A DNA stretch of 64,000 nucleotides from Nannocystis exedens. GTDB lineage: Bacteria > Myxococcota_A > Polyangia > Nannocystales > Nannocystaceae. The first letter of the stretch is position 1; the number at the start of each line of letters is the position of its first letter. Of this stretch, positions 27,251-36,247 are shown one piece after another. The translations under genes were made by a program, and so were the position numbers. The notes under the pieces were generated by a model. It worked only from the letters and a program-made list of their open reading frames with translations. It did no database searches and was not told the origin of the DNA. The stretch covers positions 10,378,001-10,442,000 of the forward strand of contig NZ_NETK01000001.1 in assembly GCF_002343915.1 (NCBI RefSeq). Direction: 5' to 3'.

Positions 27251-27257
27251 GACAGGA

Positions 27258-27341
27258 CATGTCCATGAAGGCATGTCCGAACGAACATGTTACAGCGGAC
27301 ATGCCCGGCCGAGCATGTCCGTCCGGACAGCCGCCCGGCCG
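27258..27341. repeat. 14-bp repeat array (6 units), convergent junction
   Basis: Units at 27258, 27272, 27286, 27300, 27314 (CATG) and 27328 (CAGC), all exactly 14 bp apart, fill the 97-bp gap between the lipoprotein gene and sppA. One unit is a perfect TGTCC-GTCC-GGACA hairpin. Confidence 0.87.
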
Positions 27342-27347
27342 CGGCGG

Positions 27348-29288
27348 TCAGCGCAGCAGGACCGGCCAGAGGAGGACGGTCTGGATCGGGTCGTCGCGCA
27401 GGGCGTCGAGCTGGGCGAGGACGCCGGAGACGGCCGCGACGCCGCCAGCGCCGAGAGCGGCGGCGAGGCCGGGGACGAGCTCGTGGTCGGCGGCGGCGCG
27501 GACCAGGCTGGGGCCCATGTCGAAGCCCTCGACGAGGTCCTTGATCGTCGGCTCGGGCGGGTAGACCTCGAGCGCGACCTCGGGGCCGATGCCGGTCCGC
27601 TTGCGGGCCTCGGCGAGCGCCTCGGTCAGGCCGCCGAGCTCGTCGACGAGGCCGCGCTCCTTGGCGGCGGCGCCGGTCCACACGCGGCCCTGGGCGATCG
27701 CATGGACGTCCTCGGGCGACTTGCCGCGGCCGCTGGCGACGCGGCCGACGAAGACCTTGTAGATCTCCTCCATCGTCGCCAGCACGCTGGCCCGTTCGCT
27801 CTCGGTCCACGGGGTCATCGCCGACCACATCGCGGCGCGCTTTCCCTTCGTGATCGGGAAGGTGCGGACGCCGACCTTCTCGAGCATGCCCTCGAGGGCG
27901 ATCTTGCCGCCGACCACGCCGATCGAGCCGGTGAGGGTGTTGGCGAGGGCGAAGATCTTGGTCGCGCCGCACGAGATGTAGTAGCCGCCGGACGCGGCCA
28001 CGCCGCCCATCGAGACGACGATCGGCTTCTTCTCCTTGGCCCGCTGGAGCGCGCGCCAGATCTGCTCCGAGGCCATCGCGCTGCCGCCGCCCGAGTCGAC
28101 GCGGAGGAGGATCGCGGCGACGTTGGCGTCGTCGGCGAGGTTGTCGATCGCGGCGGCGAGGGTGCGGCCGGCGATCTGGTGGCGGGCGCCGATCGTGCCC
28201 TGGCCGCGGCCGTCGATGATGTTGCCGAGCGCGTAGACGAGGGCGATGTGCGGCTCCTTGGGCCGCTTGGGCGGGACGAGGCCGAGGAAGGTCTGCAGCT
28301 TCTCCATGTCGAAGCCGCCGCCGCTCGGGCTGTCCTTGAGCTTGACCTGCTTCCACGGGGCGCCGCTGGTGTGCTGGGTGCGGAAGTCTTCGTAGGTGGC
28401 GACGCTGTCGACGAGGCCGGCGGCGAGCGCCCCGTCGCTGGTGAACAGCGCCTGGTCGATGCGCTCCGCGACTGTCTCAGGGGACAGGTTGCGGCCGGCG
28501 GCGATGCCTGCCTGCATGGTGAGGTAGGCCTGGTCGATCACCGCCGTCAGGGTCTCGCGCATCTCCTTCGACGGCTCGCTGCGCGTCAGCGGCTCGGCCG
28601 CGCCCTTGAAGGCGCCGACGTGGACGAAGTCGGGGACGACGCCGAGCTTGTCGAGGAGGCCGCGCAGGTGCAGCGGCATGGCCATGGGGCCGGGGATCAT
28701 GACCTCGCCGACCGGCTGGACGCCGACGGCGTCGCAGGCGCTCATGAGATAGTAGACGGCGTTGGTCGGGGCGTCGGCGTGGCAGGCGAGCCGGCGCTTG
28801 CCGTCGGCCTTGAAGGCGAGGAGGGCGCCGCGGACCTCCTCGGCGGTGGCCATGTCGAGGCCGACGTCGGTGAAGCGGACGAGGAGGCCCTGGACGTTGG
28901 CGTCGGCGGCGAGGCGATCGAGGCGCGTGAGCAGGGCGTGGAGCTCGATCACGGCGCCGCCGCCGAACAGGGACATCGGCGCGAGCTCGCCGATCTCGCC
29001 GGTGAGATCGAGGGTGAGCCAGTGCGGTTTGCCGGCGTCAAAGCCCGGCGACTGGCGCGGCGGGTCGTAGGGGCCCGGGGCGTCGAGCTTGTCGGCGAGC
29101 ATGCTGCCCAGCGGGCCGAGGTTGGCGAGCGGGCCGGCCGGAGCGGGCGGCGCCGAGGCGGGGGCGACGTCCCGCTTGTCTGTGACCTCCGGCGGCGGGG
29201 ACTGGCCGGATTTTTGCTCGCCGCGGCAGGCGGCGGCGCACACGGTGGCGAGGCTGAGCAGGACGGTGGTGGCTCGCGAGACGCGCAA
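27348..29288 (-). CDS. sppA: Signal peptide peptidase SppA (protease IV, long form)
   Basis: A 646-residue S49 peptidase of the double-domain type. Lys228 in VGAFKGAAEP corresponds to the catalytic Lys of E. coli SppA and Ser433 in GGVAASGGYYIS to its Ser nucleophile. The fold elements RVDSGGGSAMASEQIW and GSIGVVGGKIALEGMLEKVGV are typical. It degrades cleaved signal peptides in the inner membrane; here the N-terminus looks like a lipoprotein or signal sequence (ATVCAAACRGEQ). The start is TTG 29288, decided by a strong GGAGG 7 nt upstream. A two-unit 14-bp repeat occurs inside (28471-28498). Confidence 0.93.
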   Translation of the reverse strand: MRVSRATTVLLSLATVCAAACRGEQKSGQSPPPEVTDKRDVAPASAPPAPAGPLANLGPLGSMLADKLDAPGPYDPPRQSPGFDAGKPHWLTLDLTGEIGELAPMSLFGGGAVIELHALLTRLDRLAADANVQGLLVRFTDVGLDMATAEEVRGALLAFKADGKRRLACHADAPTNAVYYLMSACDAVGVQPVGEVMIPGPMAMPLHLRGLLDKLGVVPDFVHVGAFKGAAEPLTRSEPSKEMRETLTAVIDQAYLTMQAGIAAGRNLSPETVAERIDQALFTSDGALAAGLVDSVATYEDFRTQHTSGAPWKQVKLKDSPSGGGFDMEKLQTFLGLVPPKRPKEPHIALVYALGNIIDGRGQGTIGARHQIAGRTLAAAIDNLADDANVAAILLRVDSGGGSAMASEQIWRALQRAKEKKPIVVSMGGVAASGGYYISCGATKIFALANTLTGSIGVVGGKIALEGMLEKVGVRTFPITKGKRAAMWSAMTPWTESERASVLATMEEIYKVFVGRVASGRGKSPEDVHAIAQGRVWTGAAAKERGLVDELGGLTEALAEARKRTGIGPEVALEVYPPEPTIKDLVEGFDMGPSLVRAAADHELVPGLAAALGAGGVAAVSGVLAQLDALRDDPIQTVLLWPVLLR

Positions 29289-29392
29289 GGGGTTTCCTCC
29301 GGGCGATGTGGACCCGGACCGGGCGCGCGTGGTGTCGCGGGCGGACGGCTGGGCGGGTCGCTTCCGCGCAAGTATCCTCCCGGCACTCGTCC

Positions 29393-30484
29393 ATGCAAAG
29401 TCCCGTGTCCGAGCTCGTCCCGCGGCCTCAGGGGCCCGAACTCCTCGCCGACCTGACGACGTTGGTGCCCGACCCGAACCGGCTGTGCGTGGCCTATGCG
29501 AGCCTCATGCAGGTGCAGGAGGGCCGCACGCGCCAGGGTCGGCCGTACTTCGACCTCGTGGTGAGCGACGCCGGGCGGACCATCGCCGCCAAGATCTGGG
29601 ACGACGCGCCCGAGGCGATGGAGGCGGTCAAGGCGGCGCGGCGCGGGCAGGCGGTCAAGCTGCTGTTCCGCGTCGAGCAGTACCAGGGCGCGCTGCAGCT
29701 CAACGTCCGCAAGCTCCGCGGGGCCCAGGACGACGACGACGGCTACGCGCCGGCGCGGGTGTTCGGCGAGGGCTTCGAGCGGGTCGCCGGCAAGCTGTGC
29801 CGTACGCTGGTGTTCGACCTCGAGACGGCGCCGGCCCACGACCCGGCGACGATGCCGGCCAGCGTGGTCGAGGCGATCCGCCGCCACGCGACGCGCGAGG
29901 GCTGCGAGCCGGAGCTGGTGATGAGCCTGTCGCCGCTGTTCGGGCAGATCGTGTCGCTGGCGTTCATGGACGGCGAGGACCTCGACAGCGAGGTGTGGGC
30001 GCTCGGCGTGCCCCCCGGCGGCGATCCGCGGCGGCTGGTCGGCGAGGTGCCGCCGTGGCTGCAGCTCGTCAGCGAGCGCGAGCTGCTGCAGGCGTTCTGG
30101 CTGCTGGCGGCGCAGGCCGAGGTGGTGGTCAGCTACAACGGGCGCAACTTCGACGTGCCGTTCTTGCTCGGGCGCAGCCTGGTCCACCAGGTGCCGGCGC
30201 GCGTCGACCTGCTCGGCAGCCCCTACAGCGTGCGGCCGCACCTCGACCTCTACCGCATGGTCGCGACCGGCCGCTCGGTCGGCCCGGCCTCGCTCGACGC
30301 GGTCTGCTGGGCGCTCGGGGTCGAGAGCCCGAAGGACGGGATGAGCGGGGCCGACGTCGCCCCGGCCTACGCCCGCGGCGAGCTGGGCGCGATCGCCACG
30401 TACAACCGCGGCGACGTGCGCGCGACCGCCAGCGTGTACCAGCGCGTGCGCGACACGGTGCTGCGCTTCCGCGAAGACTGGTGA
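29393..30484 (+). CDS. OB-fold domain fused to a PolB-like 3'-5' exonuclease (PF10108-type)
   Basis: A 363-residue two-domain protein. The first about 115 residues look like an OB fold of the YhaM type (ASLMQVQEGRTRQGRPYFDLVVSDAGRTIAAKIWDD, GQAVKLLFRVEQYQGALQLNV). The C-terminal 245 residues carry DEDD exonuclease motifs: ExoI VFDLETAP, ExoII VSYNGRNFDVPFL, ExoIII YNRGDVRAT. The exonuclease part resembles the predicted 3'-5' exonucleases related to DNA polymerase B. I infer a single-strand RNA or DNA exonuclease with an added nucleic-acid clamp. Divergent from sppA, convergent with tyrS. The ATG at 29393 lies 14 nt after TATCCT. Confidence 0.8.
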   Translation: MQSPVSELVPRPQGPELLADLTTLVPDPNRLCVAYASLMQVQEGRTRQGRPYFDLVVSDAGRTIAAKIWDDAPEAMEAVKAARRGQAVKLLFRVEQYQGALQLNVRKLRGAQDDDDGYAPARVFGEGFERVAGKLCRTLVFDLETAPAHDPATMPASVVEAIRRHATREGCEPELVMSLSPLFGQIVSLAFMDGEDLDSEVWALGVPPGGDPRRLVGEVPPWLQLVSERELLQAFWLLAAQAEVVVSYNGRNFDVPFLLGRSLVHQVPARVDLLGSPYSVRPHLDLYRMVATGRSVGPASLDAVCWALGVESPKDGMSGADVAPAYARGELGAIATYNRGDVRATASVYQRVRDTVLRFREDW

Positions 30485-30490
30485 GCGGCA

Positions 30491-30539
30491 GCTGTCCTGA
30501 AGGACATGTCGTGTGTCCGATCGGACAGGACACGGACGG
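30491..30539. repeat. 14-bp repeat tract with a half-period phase shift
   Basis: Units at 30491 and 30505, then a second phase at 30512 and 30526, offset by 7 bp, just after the exonuclease stop. TGTCC-TGAA-GGACA and TGTCC-GATC-GGACA are both perfect 5-bp-stem tetraloop hairpins. Confidence 0.7.
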
Positions 30540-30577
30540 GGCGCTCAAAGCGGGCGTGAACAGCGCCGCGCGGCGGA

Positions 30578-30675
30578 GCCGGGCGAAGGGGCATGTCCGA
30601 AAGGACATGTCCTCGCGGGCATGATGGATCGGGCATGCCCCTGCGGGCATGCCCCTCGGGTCAGCTCAGCCGAAC
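30578..30675. repeat. 14-bp repeat array (about 6-7 units), convergent junction at tyrS
   Basis: CATG at 30592, 30606, 30620, 30634 and 30648, CAGC at 30662, all at 14 bp. Perfect hairpins with compensatory change are visible: TGTCC-GAAA-GGACA and TGCCC-CTGC-GGGCA. The array runs into the tyrS stop codon at 30666. Confidence 0.88.
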
Positions 30676-31940
30676 ACCACGCGGAAGCGGCACTTCTTGC
30701 CCGCTTGCAGGCGCAGGCCCTGGTCGCCGAGCTGGTCGGCGGTGACGAGGTGGGCCGGGTCGTTGACCGGCTCGCCGTTGAGCCTGACGGCGCCGGCGCC
30801 GATCCGCTCGCGAGCCTCGCGCTTGGACTTGAAGGCCTCGATGTCGGGGTGGGTGACGAGGTCGACGAGGCGGATCTCGGGGCCGGGGACGGTCACGAGC
30901 GGCACGGCGCTCCAGTCGTCGCTGCTGCCGAACGCCTGCTCGCTGGCCTGCTTGGCCTGCTTCGCGTGGTCGAGGCCGTGCAGCAGGGCGGTGGCCTCGT
31001 AGGCGAGGCGGGCCTTGGCGGCGTTGAGGGCCGCGCCGCCTTCGGCGGTGAGCGCCTCGATCTCGGCGAGCGGGACGTCGGTGAAGGTCCGGAGCAGGCG
31101 GGCGACGTCGCGGTCGTCGCAGCCGATCCAGAACTGGTAGTACTCGAACGGGGTCAGCCGCTCCGGGTCGAGCCAGACGGCGCCGCGCTCCGTCTTGCCC
31201 ATCTTGCGGTTGTCGGCGGTCAGCAGCAGCGGCAGGGTCAGGCAGTAGGCGGCGTTGGGCTGGCCCTCGGGGGTCATGCGCCGGATCAGCTCGATGCCGG
31301 CGACCATGTTGCCCCACTGGTCCGAGCCGCCGAACTGCAGGGTGCAGCCGTGGTGGCGGAACAGGTGCAGGAAGTCGTAGGCCTGCAGCAGCTGGTAGTT
31401 GAACTCGAGGAAGCTGAGCGGGATCTCGGCGTCGAGGCGGTCGCGGTAGGTCTTGACCGCGATCATGCGGTTGACCGTGAAGTGGCGGCCGACGTCGCGC
31501 AGGAACTCGATGTACTTGAGCTCGAGCAGCCAGTCGGCGTTGTCGAGCATGATCGCGTCGTTGGGCCGGCCGCTGTCGAAGTGGAGGAAGCGGCCGAGCT
31601 GGGCCTTGAGCCCGGCGGCGTTGGCGGCCACGTCCTCGCGCGTCAGCAGCTTGCGCGTCTCCATCTTGCCCGAGGGGTCGCCGATCATGCCGGTGCCGCC
31701 GCCGACGATGACGATCGGCCGGTGCCCCGCGCGCTGGAGGGCGCGCATGCCCATGATCTGGACCAGGTGGCCGACGTGCAGCGAGGAGCCGGTCGGGTCG
31801 TAGCCGACGTAGAAGGTGACCATGCCGCCGTCCAGCGCGGCGTCGATGGCGGCGAAGTCGCTGGCCTGTTCGAAGTAGCCGCGCTCGAGCATGCGCTGGA
31901 GGGCGGCGGAGCGGGGCGGCTGCGGCGGGGTGGCGTTCAT
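30666..31940 (-). CDS. tyrS: Tyrosyl-tRNA synthetase
   Basis: A 424-residue class I synthetase. The HIGH motif appears as HVGH (55-58), the KMSKS motif as KMGKT (246-250); YVGYDPTGSSLHVGH and QFGGSDQWGN are tyrosine-enzyme signatures. A C-terminal S4 domain (VRLNGEPVNDPAHLVTADQLG) binds tRNA. It charges tRNA-Tyr in the cytoplasm. It is the last gene of prfA-zapA-tyrS: zapA ends 7 bp upstream. The C-terminal codons lie in a 14-bp repeat array. Confidence 0.96.
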   Translation of the reverse strand: MNATPPQPPRSAALQRMLERGYFEQASDFAAIDAALDGGMVTFYVGYDPTGSSLHVGHLVQIMGMRALQRAGHRPIVIVGGGTGMIGDPSGKMETRKLLTREDVAANAAGLKAQLGRFLHFDSGRPNDAIMLDNADWLLELKYIEFLRDVGRHFTVNRMIAVKTYRDRLDAEIPLSFLEFNYQLLQAYDFLHLFRHHGCTLQFGGSDQWGNMVAGIELIRRMTPEGQPNAAYCLTLPLLLTADNRKMGKTERGAVWLDPERLTPFEYYQFWIGCDDRDVARLLRTFTDVPLAEIEALTAEGGAALNAAKARLAYEATALLHGLDHAKQAKQASEQAFGSSDDWSAVPLVTVPGPEIRLVDLVTHPDIEAFKSKREARERIGAGAVRLNGEPVNDPAHLVTADQLGDQGLRLQAGKKCRFRVVFG

Positions 31941-31947
31941 GGCGGAC

Positions 31948-32292
31948 TCACGCGGTCGGTGGTTCGTCGAGGTTGTCGGCGGCGGCCTCGGCGGCCGCCA
32001 GCCGTTGCTCGTGCTGATCGAGGGCGAGCCGCAGGCCGAGCAGGCGCTCGTGGACCTTGCGGCGGAACCGCTGGTGCAGGTCCTTCTCGCGGAACAGCTC
32101 GTCGGCGATCTGCATGGCGACGAGGAGGGCGATCCGCTGGGCGTTGGCGGCGCTGTTGACCCGCTTGTTGCCGCTGAGCAGCTGCAGGTGACCGTCGACG
32201 AACTCGGCCAATTGCTGGACGTAGTCGGGGCCCTCGTCGCTGCGGATCGTGAGGGTCTGCCCGGCGATCTCGACCTGGACCGAGCGCTTCAT
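31948..32292 (-). CDS. zapA: Cell division protein ZapA
   Basis: A 114-residue ZapA: VQVEIAGQTLTIRSDEGPDYVQQLAEFVDGHLQ is the N-terminal domain, followed by a long coiled coil (IALLVAMQIADELFREKDLHQRFRRKVHERLLGL). ZapA cross-links FtsZ filaments at the division ring. Its ATG overlaps the stop of prfA (ATGA), so translation is coupled. Coupling of a division factor to a release factor and a tRNA synthetase in one operon is uncommon. Confidence 0.88.
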   Translation of the reverse strand: MKRSVQVEIAGQTLTIRSDEGPDYVQQLAEFVDGHLQLLSGNKRVNSAANAQRIALLVAMQIADELFREKDLHQRFRRKVHERLLGLRLALDQHEQRLAAAEAAADNLDEPPTA

Positions 32293-33368
32293 GGCTGACC
32301 CTGGGCCTCGGCCAGCCGATCGGCCTCGTCGCTGGCGCGCAGCGCGGCGATCACGTCGTCGATGTCGCCGTCCATGAAGTCGCCGATCGCGTGCCGCGTG
32401 AGGCCGATCCGGTGGTCGCTGACGCGGTCCTGGGGGAAGTTGTAGGTGCGGATCTTTTCGCTGCGGTCGCCGGTGCCGACCTGGCTGCGGCGGTGGGCGG
32501 CCCGCTCGGCCTGGACGCGCTGGATCTCGCGGTCGAGCAGGCGCGCGCGCAGGAGCTTCATCGCCAGCTCGCGGTTCTTCGTCTGCGACTTCTCCTGCAT
32601 GCAGTGGACCGCGAGCCCGGTCGGGATGTGGGTGATCCGCACGGCCGAGTCGGTGGTGTTGACGCTCTGACCGCCGGCCCCGGAGGCGCGCATGAACTGG
32701 ATCTCGAGGTCCTTGGGGTTGATCTGGACGTCGACCTCCTCGGCCTCGGGCATGATGGCGACGGTGGCGGTGGAGGTGTGGATCCGGCCCTGCGCCTCGG
32801 TGGCCGGGACGCGCTGGACCCGATGCACGCCGCTCTCGAACTTGAGGAGGGCGTAGACGTCGCGGCCGTGGATCATGGCCGAGATCTCGCGGAAGCCGCC
32901 CGCGCCGGCCTCGCTGATGTTGAGCGGCTCGACGGTCCAGCGCTGCCGCTCGGCGAAGCGGGTGTACATGCGCCACAGGTCGGCGGCGAACAGCGCGGCC
33001 TCCTCGCCGCCGGTGCCGGCCCGGATCTCGAGCACGACGTCGCGGCTGTCGTTGGGATCCTTGGGCAGGAGCAGCTTCTGCAGCTCGCCCTCGAGCTCGG
33101 CCCGCTGCTGCTTGAGATCGCGCAGGTCGCTTTCGGCCATGTCCCGAAGGTCAGGGTCGGCGAGCAGCTCCTCGGCGTCGCGGGTGCGGGCCTCGAGGTC
33201 GCGGTAGCGGGCGACGGCGGCGGCGATCGGGGCGATCTCGGCGTGCTCGCGCGAGAGGGCCAGCAGGCGGGTCTTGTCCTGCGCGATTTCGGGGGCGCAG
33301 AGCATGACGCCCAGCTCTTCGTGACGCTCGGCGATGCTCTCGAGCTTGGCGCGCAGGGCAGGGTCCAT
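32289..33368 (-). CDS. prfA: Peptide chain release factor 1
   Basis: A 359-residue RF1. The catalytic GGQ is at 232-234 (SGAGGQSVNTTDSAVR). The stop-codon reading motif is of the P-x-T type (VPATEAQGRIHTST), which identifies RF1 (UAA/UAG) rather than RF2 (SPF). The domain order and length are standard. No prmC methyltransferase follows; zapA does. The gene starts at ATG 33368 with a short upstream region leading into a 54-bp tandem repeat block. Confidence 0.97.
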   Translation of the reverse strand: MDPALRAKLESIAERHEELGVMLCAPEIAQDKTRLLALSREHAEIAPIAAAVARYRDLEARTRDAEELLADPDLRDMAESDLRDLKQQRAELEGELQKLLLPKDPNDSRDVVLEIRAGTGGEEAALFAADLWRMYTRFAERQRWTVEPLNISEAGAGGFREISAMIHGRDVYALLKFESGVHRVQRVPATEAQGRIHTSTATVAIMPEAEEVDVQINPKDLEIQFMRASGAGGQSVNTTDSAVRITHIPTGLAVHCMQEKSQTKNRELAMKLLRARLLDREIQRVQAERAAHRRSQVGTGDRSEKIRTYNFPQDRVSDHRIGLTRHAIGDFMDGDIDDVIAALRASDEADRLAEAQGQP

Positions 33369-33489
33369 GGCGAGCGCGCGACGCTAGCACCAGGGCCGGG
33401 GGCGCTCAAGGCCCACGCCGCCGCGACCAGCGCCCGGCGGCGACGCGCGCCTCGTCCCGCGCGGCGCGAGGCGGCAAAGCCCGGCCGGC

Positions 33490-33900
33490 GGGGAGCACAC
33501 CTCAAGCGTCGGGGCGGCCGAGGCGAGGCGGAAAGGCACGGCCGGCGGCGAGCTCACGGGCGGGTGCGTGGGTCGAGGCGAGGGGGAAAGGCACGCCGGC
33601 GGCGAGCTCACGGGCGGGTGCGTGGGTCGAGGCGAGGGGGAAAGGCACGCCGGCGGCGAGCTCACGGGCGGACGCGTGGGCCGAGAAGGCACGGCCGGCG
33701 GCGAGCTCACGGGCGGGTGCGTGGGCCGAGGCGAGGTGGAAGGCACGCCGGCGGCGAGCTCACGGGCGGGTGCGTGGGTCGAGGCGAGGCGGCCACGCAC
33801 GGCCGGCGGCGAGCTCACGGACCGTCCGTCTCGGCCGGCGCGAGGCGGCAAGGCACGGCTGGCGGCGAGCCCACGCACGGTCGTTCCGGCCTGGCGCGAG
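33490..33900. repeat. 54-bp minisatellite between prfA and the divergent coiled-coil gene
   Basis: Copies are marked by GAGCTCA or close variants at about 33497, 33550, 33604, 33658, 33703, 33756, 33811 and 33866, spacing 53-55 bp except one of 45. The unit contains GGCGGCGAGCTCACGGGCGG and CGAGGCGAGG. It reads as an 18-residue repeat in several frames (GELTGGCVGRGEG, or STHPPVSSPPACL on the other strand), but codon context and lack of a conserved start suggest it is non-coding. It occupies the divergent control region of prfA. Confidence 0.85.
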
Positions 33901-34102
33901 GCCGGGGCAGCATCGCCCACGCACCGGCGCCCCGGCAAGACGCGGTGACCCTCGGCCGGCGAAGCCCACGCAGCCGTCGTCCGGGGCGGGCGAGGTCGAC
34001 GCGCCGGACCCGGACGCGAGGAGAGGCCCGGGCGCCGGCCGGCACGCCGGCCACGAGCGCCCTTGCCTCCCGGCCGGGGCGCGCGCTATCCGTGTGCGCG
34101 CC
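33901..34102. other. Intergenic region right of the minisatellite
   Basis: About 200 bp, GC-rich, no credible gene. TATCCG lies 10 nt before the next ATG and may be its -10 element. Confidence 0.4.
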
Positions 34103-35392
34103 ATGCTCCACGCCGACCGCTGGGCCGCCCGCTACGGCTTTCTCCGCGAGCTGTGGGCCGGCCGCAGCCGCGTGCTCGCCGACCCCGCGCTCGAGGCGGC
34201 GCTGCGCGGCGCAAAGACGCTGCCCGCCCCGTTCGCGGCGCTGCTCGCCGAGCTGCTCCCGGGCGGCGGGAATCAGGCGTGGCTGCTCGCGCACGAGGCG
34301 AGGCCAGGGACCGGACGCGGGCGTACCGGCCCGCGGGTGGCAGAATTCGACGCGTTCGAAGAGCTGCTGGCAGAGGCGCCGTGGCAGGTGGCGATCGTCG
34401 ACCTGGCCCGCCACTTCGTCGACGCGGCCAGCCTGTCGCGGTTCGCGGCGCGGGCCCACGGCCGGCTCGAGAATCGCCTCGAGACGCGAGCGTTCCGCCT
34501 GCTGACCGCCCTGGCCGAGGGCGCCGAGGCCGGCCGCGTGGTGGTGGTGAGCGCCCCGGGCGAGGCCGCCGGGGGGCTCGAGCTGGGGCTGTTCCAGGAG
34601 CTGGTGACGCAGCACTTCCCGCGGGCGCGGATCTACGCGCTCGCCCTGACCCGCGCGGCCAGCGTGGTCGACTGCGGCGAGGTCACCAGCGACGAGGTCG
34701 AGGACGAGGAGGCCGACGAGCGCGGACCGGTGCCGCTGGCCTTCGACAACAGCCTCGGCGAGGACGCGGGCTTCGAGTGCCTGATCGCCGTGGTGGGGGC
34801 GCGCGACGTGCCCCGCGGGGTGACGCTGCTCGAGCTGCCGCCGACGGCGCCCGCGGAGCCGCCGCGAGCGGAGCCGGCGCGACCCGAGCGGGCCCGGCCG
34901 GAGCGGGCCCGGGACGAGGAGAGCGAGTCGCTGCGCGGGCAGCTGGCGCAGGCGCGGCGGCAGATCGAGCTGGCGAGCATCGCCCGCCAGTCGCTGGTGG
35001 AGCAGCTCGACGCGGCGCAAAGCCGGATCGACGCGCTCGAGGACCAGCTGGCGGGTCGCGCGCCGGCGCCGGCGAAGGCCAGCGAGCCCGACGAGGAGGG
35101 GCCGCGACGGATCGACGCGGCGGCGGCGGCGCTGCAGAGCGCCCGCTGGGAGCTCGAGCAGCTGCAGGGCGAGCTGCGGCGGGTCACGGCGCGGCCGGTG
35201 GAAGAGCTGGAGCGGTCGCTGGCGGCGGCGCAGGCGCGGCTGGGGGCGCTGCACGCCTGCGCGGCCACGGTGGAAGCGCTGGCGCAGCGAGCCGGAGCGG
35301 ACGAGGGGCTGGCGGGCGAGCTGCAGACCCTCCGCGACCGTCTGCTCGAGCTCGCCGGACCGCCGCCGACCGGGGTCGCGGAGCCCTCGTAG
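34103..35392 (+). CDS. Coiled-coil protein of unknown function
   Basis: A 429-residue protein from ATG 34103; an open frame extends upstream into repetitive DNA and is not believed. The first about 250 residues are globular (WAARYGFLRELWAGRSRVLADPALEAALRG; AIVDLARHFVDAASLSRFAARAHGRLENRLETRAFRLLTALAEGAEAGRVVVVSAPGEAAGG) and read like a mixed alpha/beta domain. The last 170 form a long heptad-rich helix with Ala/Glu/Gln/Arg (LRGQLAQARRQIELASIARQSLVEQL), broken by Pro-rich joints. No signal peptide. No family recognised; a scaffold or regulatory ATP-independent role is possible but unsupported. Confidence 0.65.
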   Translation: MLHADRWAARYGFLRELWAGRSRVLADPALEAALRGAKTLPAPFAALLAELLPGGGNQAWLLAHEARPGTGRGRTGPRVAEFDAFEELLAEAPWQVAIVDLARHFVDAASLSRFAARAHGRLENRLETRAFRLLTALAEGAEAGRVVVVSAPGEAAGGLELGLFQELVTQHFPRARIYALALTRAASVVDCGEVTSDEVEDEEADERGPVPLAFDNSLGEDAGFECLIAVVGARDVPRGVTLLELPPTAPAEPPRAEPARPERARPERARDEESESLRGQLAQARRQIELASIARQSLVEQLDAAQSRIDALEDQLAGRAPAPAKASEPDEEGPRRIDAAAAALQSARWELEQLQGELRRVTARPVEELERSLAAAQARLGALHACAATVEALAQRAGADEGLAGELQTLRDRLLELAGPPPTGVAEPS

Positions 35393-35599
35393 GCCGCGGG
35401 TCGCCGACGGGCGGCGCTGCGACATGGTTGCCGGGGCCGGGCGCGCCGGACTATCCTGGCCGAGGCGCGCTGGTGACCCAGACTGGCGCGCCTCGCCGTG
35501 CGGCCGCAAGCACGTCTGCGCTTGACCACCGCGGACTTCGGGCCGGTCACGGCTGTGCGCACCGAACCATCACCCCCCTAGAGCGGAAGCGACTTAGCC

Positions 35600-36247
35600 A
35601 TGCGAGTTTCCCCGGAAGCGCCGATCCCCGACTGGTCGGCCCTCGAAACCTCCTTCGAGCACAACGCCCCCGACCACCACGCCTACCTCGATCTGCAGAA
35701 CGGGCAGGTGGTGACCATCAACGACACCCGGCCCGAGGACGAGGAGAAGCGGCAGCAGATCGCGCGCTCGACCGGGCGCTTCATCCACCTCGACCCGGCG
35801 TCGTCGCGCGAGCAGTACCGCTGGATGGAGCGCTTCGTCGCCTCGGTGGAAGATCCCGCGCTGCGCGAGCGACTGACGCTGGCGATAGACGGTAAGGGCG
35901 CGTTCCGTCGCTTCAAGGACGTGTTGCTGTCGTACCCGGTCGAGCGCGACCGGTGGTTCTCGTACCGGGCGAACCTGCTGCACATCTACATCGACGGCTG
36001 GCTGGCCAACCAGGACATCGCGCTCGGCGCGTATCCGCCGTGGGGCAAGCCGGAGGATCCGCCGGAGCCGAACATCCCGCTCGAGAAGCCGACGAGCGAG
36101 CGCGCGCCGGGGCCGTCGGAGACGCTGCGCCGGACCGCGCGCGATCTCATCGATCGCCTGCCCGCGATCGAGCTGCCGGCCGCGATCGCCTATCTGCAGT
36201 ACCTGCTCGACAAGCAGCCTTCGGTCCACCACGAGCCCACCACGTGA
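35600..36247 (+). CDS. UPF0158 family protein
   Basis: A 215-residue protein with the UPF0158 core: TGRFIHLDPASSREQYRWMERFV, LTLAIDGKGAFRRFKDVL, ERDRWFSYRANLLHIYIDGWL. The function of this family is unknown. The rest is a short C-terminal helical extension. The stop overlaps the GTG of the next gene (GTGA), making a translationally coupled pair. Confidence 0.85.
   Translation: MRVSPEAPIPDWSALETSFEHNAPDHHAYLDLQNGQVVTINDTRPEDEEKRQQIARSTGRFIHLDPASSREQYRWMERFVASVEDPALRERLTLAIDGKGAFRRFKDVLLSYPVERDRWFSYRANLLHIYIDGWLANQDIALGAYPPWGKPEDPPEPNIPLEKPTSERAPGPSETLRRTARDLIDRLPAIELPAAIAYLQYLLDKQPSVHHEPTT

Noticed and set aside
33138-33165. A two-unit 14-bp tract inside prfA
   Set aside because: Two units can arise by chance in GC-rich coding DNA and the residues (LRDMAESDLRDL) fit the conserved RF1 sequence, so I do not count it as an insertion.
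33384-33938. A Pro-rich 184-residue protein on the minus strand through the 54-bp repeats
   Set aside because: The repeat is open in several frames on both strands, there is no start context or family match, and the frame breaks where one copy is 45 bp.
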